Assembly (NCBI GenBank): GCA_964554875.1
Contig: CAZKQJ010000018.1
Span: 19,070 to 83,069 of the forward strand
Direction of reading: 5' to 3'
Origin: Marispirochaeta sp964554875
Lineage (GTDB): Bacteria; Spirochaetota; Spirochaetia; JC444; Marispirochaetaceae
DNA: 64,000 bases
Every line of letters begins with the position of its first letter. The first letter of the stretch is position 1. This document shows, in pieces, positions 35,523 through 43,816 of the stretch. The translations under genes and the position numbers were made by a program. The notes under the pieces are model-generated. The model was not told the origin of the DNA and did not search any database. It saw only the letters and a program-made list of their open reading frames with translations.

Positions 35523-36530
35523 TCACACACCGAAGACCAGAACGATATACAGGGGCAGAACAAGCAGATACAGCAGATAATTCAACAGAATCGTAAAAGA
35601 GACATGATCCTCCTGCATCCCCGCCTTAGAAGCGATGAGGGACAAATTGGTCGCCGGAGGCGTCGTCATCTCGAGAAAGAGAATCCACTTCTGACTGAAG
35701 GAGAGTCGTTCCTCCAGTCCCGGAATTTTCAGAATCAGGACGAAAATGCCAGGCATCAGAAAAAACCGGACCAGGGAAACAAGCAGGGTGCCAGGCAGCA
35801 GGCGACGGATAGTCCCCCTGTTCAGCTGCAACTGACCTATCTGGGTTCCCAGAATAAAGAGGATAAGGGGAAAAGTCAAAGAGCCCAGGAGTTCCAGGGA
35901 TCGTACCAGGTGAAACAGCAGCTGCGACTCCGTCATAAAAAGAGTGTTTATGCCGCTTAATGCCGCGGCTGTTCCTGCAAGGATGCCGACAAGAGGAGGC
36001 GTAATGATTTCCCGTATTTTTGGAAGCCTTCCCTGCCCGGTTATCAGAAAGTTTCCAATAGACCAGAGTATGGGGGTTTCCGCCAGGATATATGCTCCCA
36101 CGTACATGGAGGGCAAATTGGGCGCGAGCTGTTCGGCGAAGAGCGGCAGGGAAAGGGGCAGAAGCTCGGTGATAGTCAGGGGAATCATCCCTGAATTCCC
36201 AAAGGAAGAAAGAGCGACGTATGTCCGTTTTTCCTGCCTTGATCCCGGGATAAAACGGAAAACCAGAACCGACACGACCAGAGCCGTCACAATAATGAGC
36301 ATCGCCGCCAAAGGGAACAAAAAGGCCCCCGTCATTTCCGCGGCATCGACCTTTGAAATCCGGGCGAAAAAATACAAGGGGAAGGCCACCTGAACGATCA
36401 GGCGGCTCAAGGAGCGATAGAAATCCCTGGGCCAGCCGCCGAAACGGCCGGCCATGATTCCTATGGCCACAATCCCGGCCAGCTGCAGAAGAGAATACAG
36501 AACCGGTACGAACAGAGTCTGGGGGCTCAC
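35523..36530 (-). CDS. AEC (auxin efflux carrier) family permease
   Basis: 335 residues, about ten membrane helices in two repeats. Characteristic AEC segments include LSRLIVQVAFPLYFFARIS (start of the first unit; core QVAFPLYFF) and the MTTPPATNLSLIASKAG segment near 295-310. Known relatives carry malonate, malate or other organic acids across the inner membrane. It is 6 bp downstream of an SDR gene, so it is probably the last gene of the operon with 37339 and 36537. Direction of transport is unknown. Confidence 0.85.
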   Translation of the reverse strand: MSPQTLFVPVLYSLLQLAGIVAIGIMAGRFGGWPRDFYRSLSRLIVQVAFPLYFFARISKVDAAEMTGAFLFPLAAMLIIVTALVVSVLVFRFIPGSRQEKRTYVALSSFGNSGMIPLTITELLPLSLPLFAEQLAPNLPSMYVGAYILAETPILWSIGNFLITGQGRLPKIREIITPPLVGILAGTAAALSGINTLFMTESQLLFHLVRSLELLGSLTFPLILFILGTQIGQLQLNRGTIRRLLPGTLLVSLVRFFLMPGIFVLILKIPGLEERLSFSQKWILFLEMTTPPATNLSLIASKAGMQEDHVSFTILLNYLLYLLVLPLYIVLVFGV

Positions 36531-36536
36531 CCTGTA

Positions 36537-37337
36537 TCAGGCCCCCAGCCAGCCGCCGTCCACCGGCAGGATATGACCGTTGACAAAATCCGAAGCATCG
36601 GAAGCCAGAAAAATGGCCGGTCCCATAATGTCTTCCAGTTCTCCAAGACGCTTCATGGGTATCCTGCTCAAGACCCAGTTCTTCATTTCGGGGTTGGAAA
36701 GAATCTTTTTATTTATTGCGGTAAGGGTAAAAACGGGGGCAATGCCGTTTACGTTTATCCCCTTAGGGCCCCATTCTATGGCCAGGGATCGGGTAATCTG
36801 ATTAACCGCCCCCTTACTGGGCGCATAGGCCAGGTCCTCGGCCCTGCCCTGAAAGCCTCTGACGGAAGAAATATTTATTATCTTACCCTGCTTCTTTTCG
36901 AGCATATACCGTCCGGCATACTTGCAGGTCAACATTATGGACTTCAGGTTTACATCCATAACCCTCTGCCAGGCAGCGGTATCGAACTCCGTTGATGCCT
37001 GCAGGTGAACAATTCCCTGGCTGTTGACCAGGATATCGATCCCTCCATAGGTCTTCTTCATGAAGGACATCAGCTCTTCAACTTTTTTCTCGTCCGTGAC
37101 GTCCGCCGCGAAACTGCTTCCTTTTTGTCCCAGGCGGCTTATTGCGTCGGCTGTTTCCGTCAGACCGGCGGGGCCGCGGCCGGCGACACATACGTCCGCC
37201 CCCGCCGCAGCAAGCCCCAGTGCCATGGCCTGTCCCAACCCCTTGGTTCCGCCCACAACCAGGGCGCTTTTCCCGTTGAGACGGAACCTGTCTGTAACTG
37301 TCTTTGCCTGTTCAAATACTGTTTCCAGGTCCGACAC
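36537..37337 (-). CDS. Short-chain dehydrogenase/reductase (gluconate 5-dehydrogenase-like)
   Basis: 266 residues from a GTG at 37337 whose SD (GGAGG) lies inside the last codons of the upstream gene, a typical coupled start. VVGGTKGLGQAMA (cofactor motif), NSQG, the catalytic YAPSKGAV and the C-terminal HILPVDGGWLGA are present. The glycine motif begins about residue 30, leaving a short N-terminal extension. Probably NAD(P)-dependent oxidation of a sugar acid. Confidence 0.87.
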   Translation of the reverse strand: MSDLETVFEQAKTVTDRFRLNGKSALVVGGTKGLGQAMALGLAAAGADVCVAGRGPAGLTETADAISRLGQKGSSFAADVTDEKKVEELMSFMKKTYGGIDILVNSQGIVHLQASTEFDTAAWQRVMDVNLKSIMLTCKYAGRYMLEKKQGKIINISSVRGFQGRAEDLAYAPSKGAVNQITRSLAIEWGPKGINVNGIAPVFTLTAINKKILSNPEMKNWVLSRIPMKRLGELEDIMGPAIFLASDASDFVNGHILPVDGGWLGA

Positions 37338-37338
37338 T

Positions 37339-37776
37339 CTAGGCCTCCACAATGTCGATCAGTCCGGTCTTTTCATCGGTCACTCTTGTCGTTTTGACCC
37401 CTTTGAACACAATAAGCCCCACTTCGACACGGTAACAGCAGCGGGAACCCGGTTCCAGATGCCCGACATACACCTTGTCGTTGGGAGGATCGGAAACGAC
37501 TACATGAATATGCGGCTCGCCGCCTGCGACGGACCCTCCCAGGGAACCAACCTCCACTGGCCCCTCCAGATTGTAATACTTATCCACCGGGGGAAGATCT
37601 GTATTGGTAATGGCATGAAGATTGCAGATATCAAAAGAGCCGATCCCGGAGGTAAAGACTCCGGCGTCAATATTCTTTTCCTTCAAGAACTTTCTCAGTT
37701 CCTCGATAACAAGATCACCCCGGCGGAACGAGATCATGTAACATTCGATTCCATTGGCAGCAGGTATGGCTAACAT
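37339..37776 (-). CDS. PPC/DUF296-domain protein
   Basis: 145 residues from ATG 37776 (AGGAGGAAAC upstream). The single domain has the family's EPHIHVVVS and GHLEPGSRCCYRVEV strands; the HxH motif is thought to bind metal in the trimeric PPC fold. Plant AHL proteins carry this domain with an AT-hook; here no AT-hook is present. Bacterial stand-alone members are uncharacterised and DNA-binding should not be assumed. Its start of an operon with an SDR and an AEC permease, just after a TRAP operon, suggests a small-molecule role in acid catabolism. Confidence 0.85.
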   Translation of the reverse strand: MLAIPAANGIECYMISFRRGDLVIEELRKFLKEKNIDAGVFTSGIGSFDICNLHAITNTDLPPVDKYYNLEGPVEVGSLGGSVAGGEPHIHVVVSDPPNDKVYVGHLEPGSRCCYRVEVGLIVFKGVKTTRVTDEKTGLIDIVEA

Positions 37777-37795
37777 TGTTTCCTCCTTACGGAAA

Positions 37796-39070
37796 TTACT
37801 TGAGCATATTGGGAATCCACAGGACAATCTGCGGCATATACGTGACCATCAGCAGGGTTCCTATCAGCGGTACGAGATAAAAAGCCACCTCGCTCATGAT
37901 ATCCTTTATGGAAACCTTGGCGATATCGCTGATCAGAAAAAGGGAAAGCCCCATGGGGGGAGTGACCAGGCCGATCATGATATTGAAAATAAACACGATA
38001 CCCAGATGGATTTCGTTTACTCCCGCGCCGACAAGGGGGGGCACCACAATGGGCACCAGGAGCAGGGTCGCGGTGGTGCTGTCCAGAAACATACCCACAA
38101 TAAAGAGCAGAATATTCAGGATCATCAACAGTACCAGCGGATTCTGGCTTATGGACAGAAGAAAACTGGAGAACATCTGAGGAATCTGCTCGATGGCGAG
38201 GATCCAGCCGAAAAGAGCCGCCGCCGACACTATAATCATTATCGTCGATGTCGATTTAACCGTCTCGAACAGGGCTGTAAGTATATGCTTCCAGGTGAGT
38301 TCCCGGTAGACAACCAGGCTGATAAAAAAAACATATACAACAGTTGCACTTGCAGCTTCGGTGGGAGTGAAAAGTCCGGACAACATTCCGAAGATCAGCA
38401 GTATCGGTGTAAGAAGCGCCGGAAAGGCGGGAATGAAGTCCCGTACAACCTCCTTGACGGTGGGCCAGCGTTCGGCCCGGGGATACCCCCGTAAAATCGA
38501 GATAACACCCGTCATGATCATCATGGCGCCCACGGCAAGTACAGCGGGCATTATGCCGGCAAGGAGCAGTTTTACAATGGATACGCTGGCGACGGAACCG
38601 TAGATAACCAGGGGAATACTCGGCGGAAAGATCGGTCCAACCGTCGCGGAAGCTGCAGTTACCGCCGATGCAAATGCCCCGGTAAAGCCCTTCTCTTTCA
38701 TGGCCTTGATCTCGATCTGGCCAAGTCCTCCCACATCCGCCAGGGCGGCGCCGGACATACCCGAGAAAATAAGACTGGCAAAAATATTAACCTGGGCAAG
38801 TCCGCCGGGAAAGCGGCCTACCAGGGTATCGGCAAACTTGAATATGCGGTTGGTAACTCCCGAGGAGTTCATAAGGTTCCCCACAAAGATGAAAACCGGG
38901 ACCGCAATAAAAGGGTAGGAATCGAGGGCGTAATGCATCCTCTGAGTCACCAGAGTCAAAGTCACACCGGAACTGAAAACATAAATCAGGGCGGGAATGA
39001 TTATAGAAAGAACAACTGGAAAACCCAGTACGAACAGGATGAAGAACAAGGCTAACAGTACAAAACCCAT
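37796..39070 (-). CDS. dctM: TRAP transporter large membrane subunit DctM (system 3)
   Basis: 424 residues, about 12 membrane helices. GVTNRIFKFADTLVGR, FSGMSGAALADVGGLGQIEI and IFPPSIPLVIYG are clear. It is far closer to system 4 (50261) than to systems 1 and 2; the two share long identical stretches. Ends the dctPQM operon; the PPC gene starts 20 bp downstream, so the whole block to 35523 may be one transcript. Confidence 0.92.
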   Translation of the reverse strand: MGFVLLALFFILFVLGFPVVLSIIIPALIYVFSSGVTLTLVTQRMHYALDSYPFIAVPVFIFVGNLMNSSGVTNRIFKFADTLVGRFPGGLAQVNIFASLIFSGMSGAALADVGGLGQIEIKAMKEKGFTGAFASAVTAASATVGPIFPPSIPLVIYGSVASVSIVKLLLAGIMPAVLAVGAMMIMTGVISILRGYPRAERWPTVKEVVRDFIPAFPALLTPILLIFGMLSGLFTPTEAASATVVYVFFISLVVYRELTWKHILTALFETVKSTSTIMIIVSAAALFGWILAIEQIPQMFSSFLLSISQNPLVLLMILNILLFIVGMFLDSTTATLLLVPIVVPPLVGAGVNEIHLGIVFIFNIMIGLVTPPMGLSLFLISDIAKVSIKDIMSEVAFYLVPLIGTLLMVTYMPQIVLWIPNMLK

Positions 39071-39094
39071 AACAGAATCCTCCGGTAGTGGTGC

Positions 39095-39577
39095 TTACGG
39101 CTTGTTTTTTGACCAGGGGACATCTGGATGCTTAAGAAAACGTATGAACATCCGTGTATAGGCCACGGTCAGCAGGATGAATCCCAACAGAGTCGGGAAA
39201 ATGAAAATCGGGAATGGAATCGACAGGGTTGCAGTCCGGTTGGCCAGGTTCTGCATCAGGGTTAAAACCGATCCGTAGGCTACGATCCCGAAAACAACTG
39301 CAGCACTCAGAAAAGCGAGAAGGCGTATGGGATATCGAAGCCAGAAGGGAAACCACATCTGCAGCTCTTCCATTCGGATATGGCCCCCTTCTCTGGCAGC
39401 ATAGGGAGCTCCGAAAAATACCACACAGATAAGAAAGTACCGCACCAGCTCTTCCGCGCCTTTAAGGGGAGCGAGAAAAACTACCCGCATGACAATTTGC
39501 GCGATAACCAGCAGGATGAGGCTTGCAAGAAAAAAGGTACCGAAATACTTATCCAAATTTCGGATAAAGGCCTTCAT
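39095..39577 (-). CDS. dctQ: TRAP transporter small membrane subunit DctQ (system 3)
   Basis: 160 residues, four membrane helices, with APLKGAEELVRYFLI near 35-50 in place of the usual WTEE motif, as in the system 4 protein (LAGSEELSRYLL). 24 bp before dctM. Confidence 0.9.
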   Translation of the reverse strand: MKAFIRNLDKYFGTFFLASLILLVIAQIVMRVVFLAPLKGAEELVRYFLICVVFFGAPYAAREGGHIRMEELQMWFPFWLRYPIRLLAFLSAAVVFGIVAYGSVLTLMQNLANRTATLSIPFPIFIFPTLLGFILLTVAYTRMFIRFLKHPDVPWSKNKP

Positions 39578-39596
39578 TAGGACTCCTTCATATTAT

Positions 39597-39633
39597 AAAA
39601 AGGGCGCCGCCGCGCAGGTGTCGTGGCGGCGCC
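39597..39633 (-). terminator. Terminator-like hairpin between dctP and dctQ (system 3)
   Basis: On the minus strand a 9-bp all-GC stem (39633-39625 with 39611-39603), extended by three more pairs, is followed by CCCTTTTTATAAT. This is a canonical intrinsic terminator placed inside the operon, expected to be leaky. Confidence 0.8.
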
Positions 39634-39658
39634 GGAAGTTCGAATCCGGAATCAGCGT

Positions 39659-40675
39659 TTACTTGATCTGCTGAATTCTCTCTACATACGGCTTCCAGTT
39701 GGGAAAGTCCTGGTACAGTTTTGCCAGTACGGCTTCGCGGAACGCATCGATCTTAAGGCCGTTGGACTCGTCGATAAAACTCATGCCTTCGTCCATCAGC
39801 TTCTTCTTGACCTCGTCGTTTACAGCAGCAACCCATTCAACAGTTTCGTCCCGGACTTCAACCATGGCTTCCTTTACAAGCTTCTGGTCGGCCTCGGGGA
39901 TTTTCTGCCAGGACTTTTCGTTGATAAAGGTAACCAGTACGGCATGCATGTGGCTGGTCATCATTATATAGTCCTGGACCTCATAAAATTTCTGGGCGTA
40001 GATGTTTTCCAGGGGATTCTCCTGACCAAGAACAACACCCGTCATAAGAGCTGTGTGCAGCTCGGTAATCTCAACGGGGGTAGGAATAGCACCCATTCCT
40101 TCGATCATGGTCATCCAGAGCTGAACAGGAACACCCCGGAACTTTTTACCCTTCATATCATCCGGCGAGTACACAGGATAGGTTGCGGACAGCTGCCGGG
40201 CACCGCGGTAATGCACGCCGAGCAGCCGAATACCCGCGATCTTGACCAGCTCTTCACTGAACTCCTGGGCTACGGGAGATACATTGGGATCTCCGGCCTT
40301 GATGGCATGATCGACATCCCGGTAAATAAAGGGAGAGTTGAATACCGACATGTCGGTCATGTACTTGCCGAGAGAGGAAAAGTCATGGTGTCCCATATCG
40401 ATGGCACCGGACTTTATTCCGTCGACCATTTCACTTACGCCGCCAAGCTGGGAATTGGGATAGACCTGGAGTTTGACTCTTCCGTTGGTCTTTTCCTCGA
40501 TTCTCTTCGCCAGGGCATCGGCATACTTCGTCTGGATTTCGCCAGAAATTCCAACGTGGGCATACTTCAGGACAACAGGTTTCGCCTCCTGGGAAGCCTC
40601 TTTGTCTCCTCCGGCGAAGACCATTGGCGCTGCAAGCACGAGCACCAGCAGCAGTAACAGATATTTTGCCTTCAT
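39659..40675 (-). CDS. dctP: TRAP transporter solute-binding protein DctP (system 3)
   Basis: 338 residues from ATG 40675 with AAGGAGG upstream. Signal peptide to about 20 (PMVFAGG). The Arg of the ligand site is in GKKFRGVPVQLW near 150-160. Promoter: on the minus strand TTGACA (40756-40751), 17 bp, TAAAGT (40733-40728); a LacI-type operator lies just downstream at 40701. Regulation by the divergent LacI protein is likely. Confidence 0.92.
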   Translation of the reverse strand: MKAKYLLLLLVLVLAAPMVFAGGDKEASQEAKPVVLKYAHVGISGEIQTKYADALAKRIEEKTNGRVKLQVYPNSQLGGVSEMVDGIKSGAIDMGHHDFSSLGKYMTDMSVFNSPFIYRDVDHAIKAGDPNVSPVAQEFSEELVKIAGIRLLGVHYRGARQLSATYPVYSPDDMKGKKFRGVPVQLWMTMIEGMGAIPTPVEITELHTALMTGVVLGQENPLENIYAQKFYEVQDYIMMTSHMHAVLVTFINEKSWQKIPEADQKLVKEAMVEVRDETVEWVAAVNDEVKKKLMDEGMSFIDESNGLKIDAFREAVLAKLYQDFPNWKPYVERIQQIK

Positions 40676-40700
40676 AAAAAACCTCCTTAATCTCGAAACG

Positions 40701-40714
40701 TGTAAACGTTTTCT
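40701..40714. promoter_or_regulatory. LacI-type operator in front of system 3 TRAP operon
   Basis: TGTAAACGTTTTCT, an imperfect palindrome with the central CG of LacI/CcpA-type sites. It shares the core AAACGTTTTC with the operator at 40838. It lies just after the predicted start point of the leftward transcript. Confidence 0.7.
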
Positions 40715-40806
40715 TTCACCTCTGTAAACTTTAAACCCGATTTCACTATCTGTCAAAGTTTTTTTCCCATTTTCGGCCGATTAATCTCCGGAAAATCTCG
40801 AAATGT

Positions 40807-40851
40807 TTGACAATAATGGTCTTTAGGAATAAGATCGGGAAAACGTTTTCC
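40807..40851 (+). promoter_or_regulatory. Promoter and operator of the LacI-type regulator gene
   Basis: TTGACA (40807-40812), 17 bp, TAAGAT (40830-40835). The perfect 14-bp palindrome GGAAAACGTTTTCC (40838-40851) covers the expected start point, so the regulator probably represses its own gene. Confidence 0.75.
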
Positions 40852-40916
40852 TCTTTTTGACTTCATCATAAACACTTGAAGGGAAACAAAGAGTGGTGTA
40901 ACGTCGGAGAGACCAC

Positions 40917-41948
40917 ATGACAAAAGCATATAAAATTAAACGGGCTACAATAAAAGATGTCGCCAGCGCCGCCGGGGTTTCCATTGCCACAGTTTCCAGG
41001 GTCATTAACGGTAACTACTACGTAAGTCCCGAGATAGAGAAGAAGGTACAACAGGCCATTACCGATTCAGGATACGTGCCGAATTCCGTAGCCCGCAGCC
41101 TGAAAAGTAATACCACATTCCTGATCGGGTTTATCGTATCTGACATCTCCAACTTCATGCTCATGTCCATCGCCCGGTCAATCGAAAATGTTATCCGCGA
41201 CAAGGGATACAATCTGCTTGTCTGCAGTACAGAAAACGATGAAGACCTGGAAAGAAAATATATCGATGCCCTGGTGTCCAGGAATATCTCCGGCATCGTA
41301 CTGCACAGCACCGGCAAACTCGAAGAGTATATAACTCAGGTCAGTCAGCATGTTCCCATAGCTCTGGTCTATCGACATGTGGAACACAGCGGTTTCATCG
41401 GCGACACCATCGACACCGACGCCCGGCAGGCAAGCTACGACATGACGCGGCATCTTATCGACGCGGGACATAAACACATCGGAATGCTGAATGGTTACAT
41501 GCAGTTCAGCACCAGCCGGGACAGATGGCAAGGCTTCTGTTCAGCCATGGAAGAAGCGGGCTTAGCGGTTGATGAGAAATATATTGCCAACGGCGACTTT
41601 ACCGAAGCCGACGGATATAAAGGTACCGGAATACTCATGTCCCGGACCCCTCCTCCCACTGCCCTGATAGGCATGAACACAGCAGTTAGCGTCGGCGCCA
41701 TGAAATATCTGCAGGAAGCCGGAATCTCCATTCCGGAGGAAGTCTCCCTCGTATGCTATGGTGAAGTCGAGAACTCGGAACTCATGAAGATATCTCCAAC
41801 CCGGGTTCCCCAGTTTCCCTCTGATCTGGGGTCAAAGGTTGGCGAGCTTATCCTGGATCGAATCAAGAACCCCCGGCGGTCCAACCGGGAGGTCATATTC
41901 GGGGCCAAGATTATCCCGGGGAATTCCGTAGCTCCTCCGAAAAAGTGA
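40917..41948 (+). CDS. LacI-family transcriptional repressor
   Basis: 343 residues. Residues about 8-60 are the LacI helix-turn-helix and hinge (TIKDVASAAGVSIATVSRVI, core VASAAGVSIATVSRV). A PurR-type sugar/acid sensor follows (FIVSDISNFMLMSIARSIE, VCYGEVENSEL). The start has GGAG 9 bp upstream. Divergent from TRAP system 3 with matching CG-centred operators on both sides, so it most likely controls that operon and itself. Confidence 0.92.
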   Translation: MTKAYKIKRATIKDVASAAGVSIATVSRVINGNYYVSPEIEKKVQQAITDSGYVPNSVARSLKSNTTFLIGFIVSDISNFMLMSIARSIENVIRDKGYNLLVCSTENDEDLERKYIDALVSRNISGIVLHSTGKLEEYITQVSQHVPIALVYRHVEHSGFIGDTIDTDARQASYDMTRHLIDAGHKHIGMLNGYMQFSTSRDRWQGFCSAMEEAGLAVDEKYIANGDFTEADGYKGTGILMSRTPPPTALIGMNTAVSVGAMKYLQEAGISIPEEVSLVCYGEVENSELMKISPTRVPQFPSDLGSKVGELILDRIKNPRRSNREVIFGAKIIPGNSVAPPKK

Positions 41949-41960
41949 ACATCCGGATAA

Positions 41961-41982
41961 GAATGTCTTACGTAGGACATTC
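41961..41982. repeat. 22-bp near-perfect palindrome between the two LacI-type genes
   Basis: GAATGTC and GACATTC arms around a TACGTA-like centre, one mismatched pair in 11. No T-run follows. It may be an operator for the next gene, whose promoter lies 14 bp downstream, or a weak 3' hairpin of the first gene. Confidence 0.6.
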
Positions 41983-41995
41983 CTGTATCAGACCC

Positions 41996-42025
41996 TTGTT
42001 ATGTCCTGACGATAAGCGTTATACT
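41996..42025 (+). promoter_or_regulatory. Putative promoter of the second LacI-type gene
   Basis: TTGTTA (41996-42001), 18 bp, TATACT (42020-42025). The ATG at 42037 is only 11 bases after the -10, leaving room for at most a few untranslated bases, and no SD is visible. Confidence 0.5.
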
Positions 42026-42036
42026 ATCCGCCAAGC

Positions 42037-43119
42037 ATGCAGGATCGGATTACCCAAAACTCCATTGCCCAGGCTCTGGGATTGTCAATAAAGACAGTCC
42101 AGCGTGCCTTTTCGGGATCAGACAAGGTCGCAGAGGGCACAAAAACCAGTATACACAACTACGCAGCCATGGTCGGATACTCCTGCAACCGAAGCGCCCG
42201 GTCGCTGGTACGCAACAACCTGCGCAGCATCCACCTTTTTTCCTCATCTTCTCCCCATTACTTCTGGTCCAGAGTAGCCGGCGGTATGAAAAGCGCGCTT
42301 CGTGAAATCCGGGATTTCGGGTACTCCGCGACCTATCACCCCGTAGCGGCCAAAAATACCGGCGCCTATATGAAGGAACTGCAGCGTGCGGCCGGCGCAG
42401 GCATGGATGCCGCAGCGGTGGTAAATAACCCGGAATATGACATGGGAAGGATCTTCGGATTTCTTGACCGGCGAAAGATCCCCTACATTACCCTCAACAT
42501 TGATGCTGTTGAGACAAACCGACTTGGGTTCCTGGGTCCTGATTATGGAGCCGGAGGAAGGCTCGCAGCAGAATTCCTGGGAAAAACGATCCGCGGCAGC
42601 GGCAGGATACTCATTATACACAACCCGGTAGATTCCGAGCACATCCTCGCGGGCGCCCATATCAACGAAGAGCGGCTGCTCCACTTTGTCTCCTACCTGT
42701 CGGTACATTTTCCCCGTATAGAACACCAGGTGGTCTCCTTTGGCTCCCGGCAGAGCAGGGCGGAAATCAGGCAGGAACTTGACGAGATACTTACCGACGA
42801 GGCCGACAGTTTTAGCGGCATATACAGTATTGCGGATATACAGGAGTTGCTGGGCAGGCAGATTCTGCGTCATGGCCTGGAAAGCCGCTACATCATACTT
42901 GTCCACGGTGTTAACCTCGAAACCGAGATGTTCCTGAAATCCCACGCCTTTACCGCGGCAATTCATCAGAATCCCTTCCGACAGGGATACTTCGCGGTAA
43001 GGATTCTGGAATACTATCTTGAAAACGAAGCCATGCCTTCGTCAATCCCCGCAGTCCCCCAGGGTATTCTGCTGGGGAACTCCATGGCTGATCAGGACGA
43101 TTTTTGGAGGATAGACTAG
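42037..43119 (+). CDS. LacI-type transcriptional regulator, diverged
   Basis: 360 residues. The N terminus is a LacI-like helix-turn-helix (NSIAQALGLSIKTVQRAFSG) with unusual residues in the hinge. The C-terminal domain is periplasmic-binding-protein-like (FLGPDYGAGGRLAAEFLG, GRILIIHNPVD). Ligand unknown. It has a weak or leaderless start. It is followed by the UPF0149 gene, whose GTG overlaps its stop by one base, so the two are co-translated. Confidence 0.85.
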   Translation: MQDRITQNSIAQALGLSIKTVQRAFSGSDKVAEGTKTSIHNYAAMVGYSCNRSARSLVRNNLRSIHLFSSSSPHYFWSRVAGGMKSALREIRDFGYSATYHPVAAKNTGAYMKELQRAAGAGMDAAAVVNNPEYDMGRIFGFLDRRKIPYITLNIDAVETNRLGFLGPDYGAGGRLAAEFLGKTIRGSGRILIIHNPVDSEHILAGAHINEERLLHFVSYLSVHFPRIEHQVVSFGSRQSRAEIRQELDEILTDEADSFSGIYSIADIQELLGRQILRHGLESRYIILVHGVNLETEMFLKSHAFTAAIHQNPFRQGYFAVRILEYYLENEAMPSSIPAVPQGILLGNSMADQDDFWRID

Positions 43120-43784
43120 TGTCCCTGCGCCTTAACTCCCTTCTTAATGGAATGTATGTTTCCCTGGCAAAGATTTGCCCGGATCCCTTGAGCCCGGAGG
43201 GCATGCACGGAGCAATAAGCGCAGTAGCCCTCTCGCCGAATCCGACCCTTCCCAATGCCTGGATTCCTGTTCTGTATAACATGAAGGGAGACCAGCCCGA
43301 GTTTCTTGACCGCAATCAGGCCAGGGAGTTCCTCGATACAGCCATAAACGTGTATAACAGTGTGGTAGCTTCCCTGACCGGAGAGGAAGAGTACTCCCTC
43401 ACCTTCAGTGTCGGAGAGAAACCGGAAGCCGGCGAGGTCACCAAGCTGCAGGCCTGGTGCGAAGGATTCATTAAAGGACTCCGTCAAACCGGGGTTGATC
43501 CTGCGGATTATGATCTCGATTTTATATCTCTCATGAGTCCCATCGCCTTCTGCGTAAAGCCGGACTCATTTACCGCCATAGACAACACAGAGGCAAGGGG
43601 AGAACATATCCACCGTATAGCCGTCGAGATCCCCGCAAACCTTGTAGCCCTGAGAAACTATTTTTATCTGGATCTTCAGAAGAAGCGTATGGCCGGGAAC
43701 AACAGGAACCCTGGACGCAACGATCCCTGCCCCTGTGGAAGCGGAAAAAAGTACAAGCATTGCTGTGGTAAAACTAATTCTTGA
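43119..43784 (+). CDS. UPF0149-like protein with C-terminal SEC-C zinc motif
   Basis: 221 residues. The body resembles the YecA/YgfB (UPF0149) family (start MNGMYVSL-type, AWCEGFIKGLRQ near 115). The last 20 residues are a SEC-C motif (CPCGSGKKYKHCCG) that binds zinc and in SecA contacts SecB and ribosomes. The function of YecA-type proteins is not settled. Start GTG 43119 is preferred because GGAGG is 8 bp upstream and the G overlaps the previous TAG; the in-frame ATG 43104 lacks an SD. Link to the LacI-type gene is unexplained. Confidence 0.85.
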   Translation: MSLRLNSLLNGMYVSLAKICPDPLSPEGMHGAISAVALSPNPTLPNAWIPVLYNMKGDQPEFLDRNQAREFLDTAINVYNSVVASLTGEEEYSLTFSVGEKPEAGEVTKLQAWCEGFIKGLRQTGVDPADYDLDFISLMSPIAFCVKPDSFTAIDNTEARGEHIHRIAVEIPANLVALRNYFYLDLQKKRMAGNNRNPGRNDPCPCGSGKKYKHCCGKTNS

Positions 43785-43808
43785 CATCGTGTAGCGCTGG
43801 TGTATGAT
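43781..43808 (+). promoter_or_regulatory. Promoter of the amidohydrolase gene
   Basis: TTGACA (43781-43786) overlapping the previous stop codon, 16 bp, TATGAT (43803-43808). The ATG at 43817 begins about where transcription should start, and no SD is present. Confidence 0.6.
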
Positions 43809-43816
43809 TCAATATC

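Noticed and set aside
39623..40657. Long plus-strand open frame opposite DctP system 3, and a similar one at 52176-53171
   Set aside because: Both mirror DctP genes with intact signal peptides and family motifs; the similarity between the two shadows only reflects the paralogous genes.
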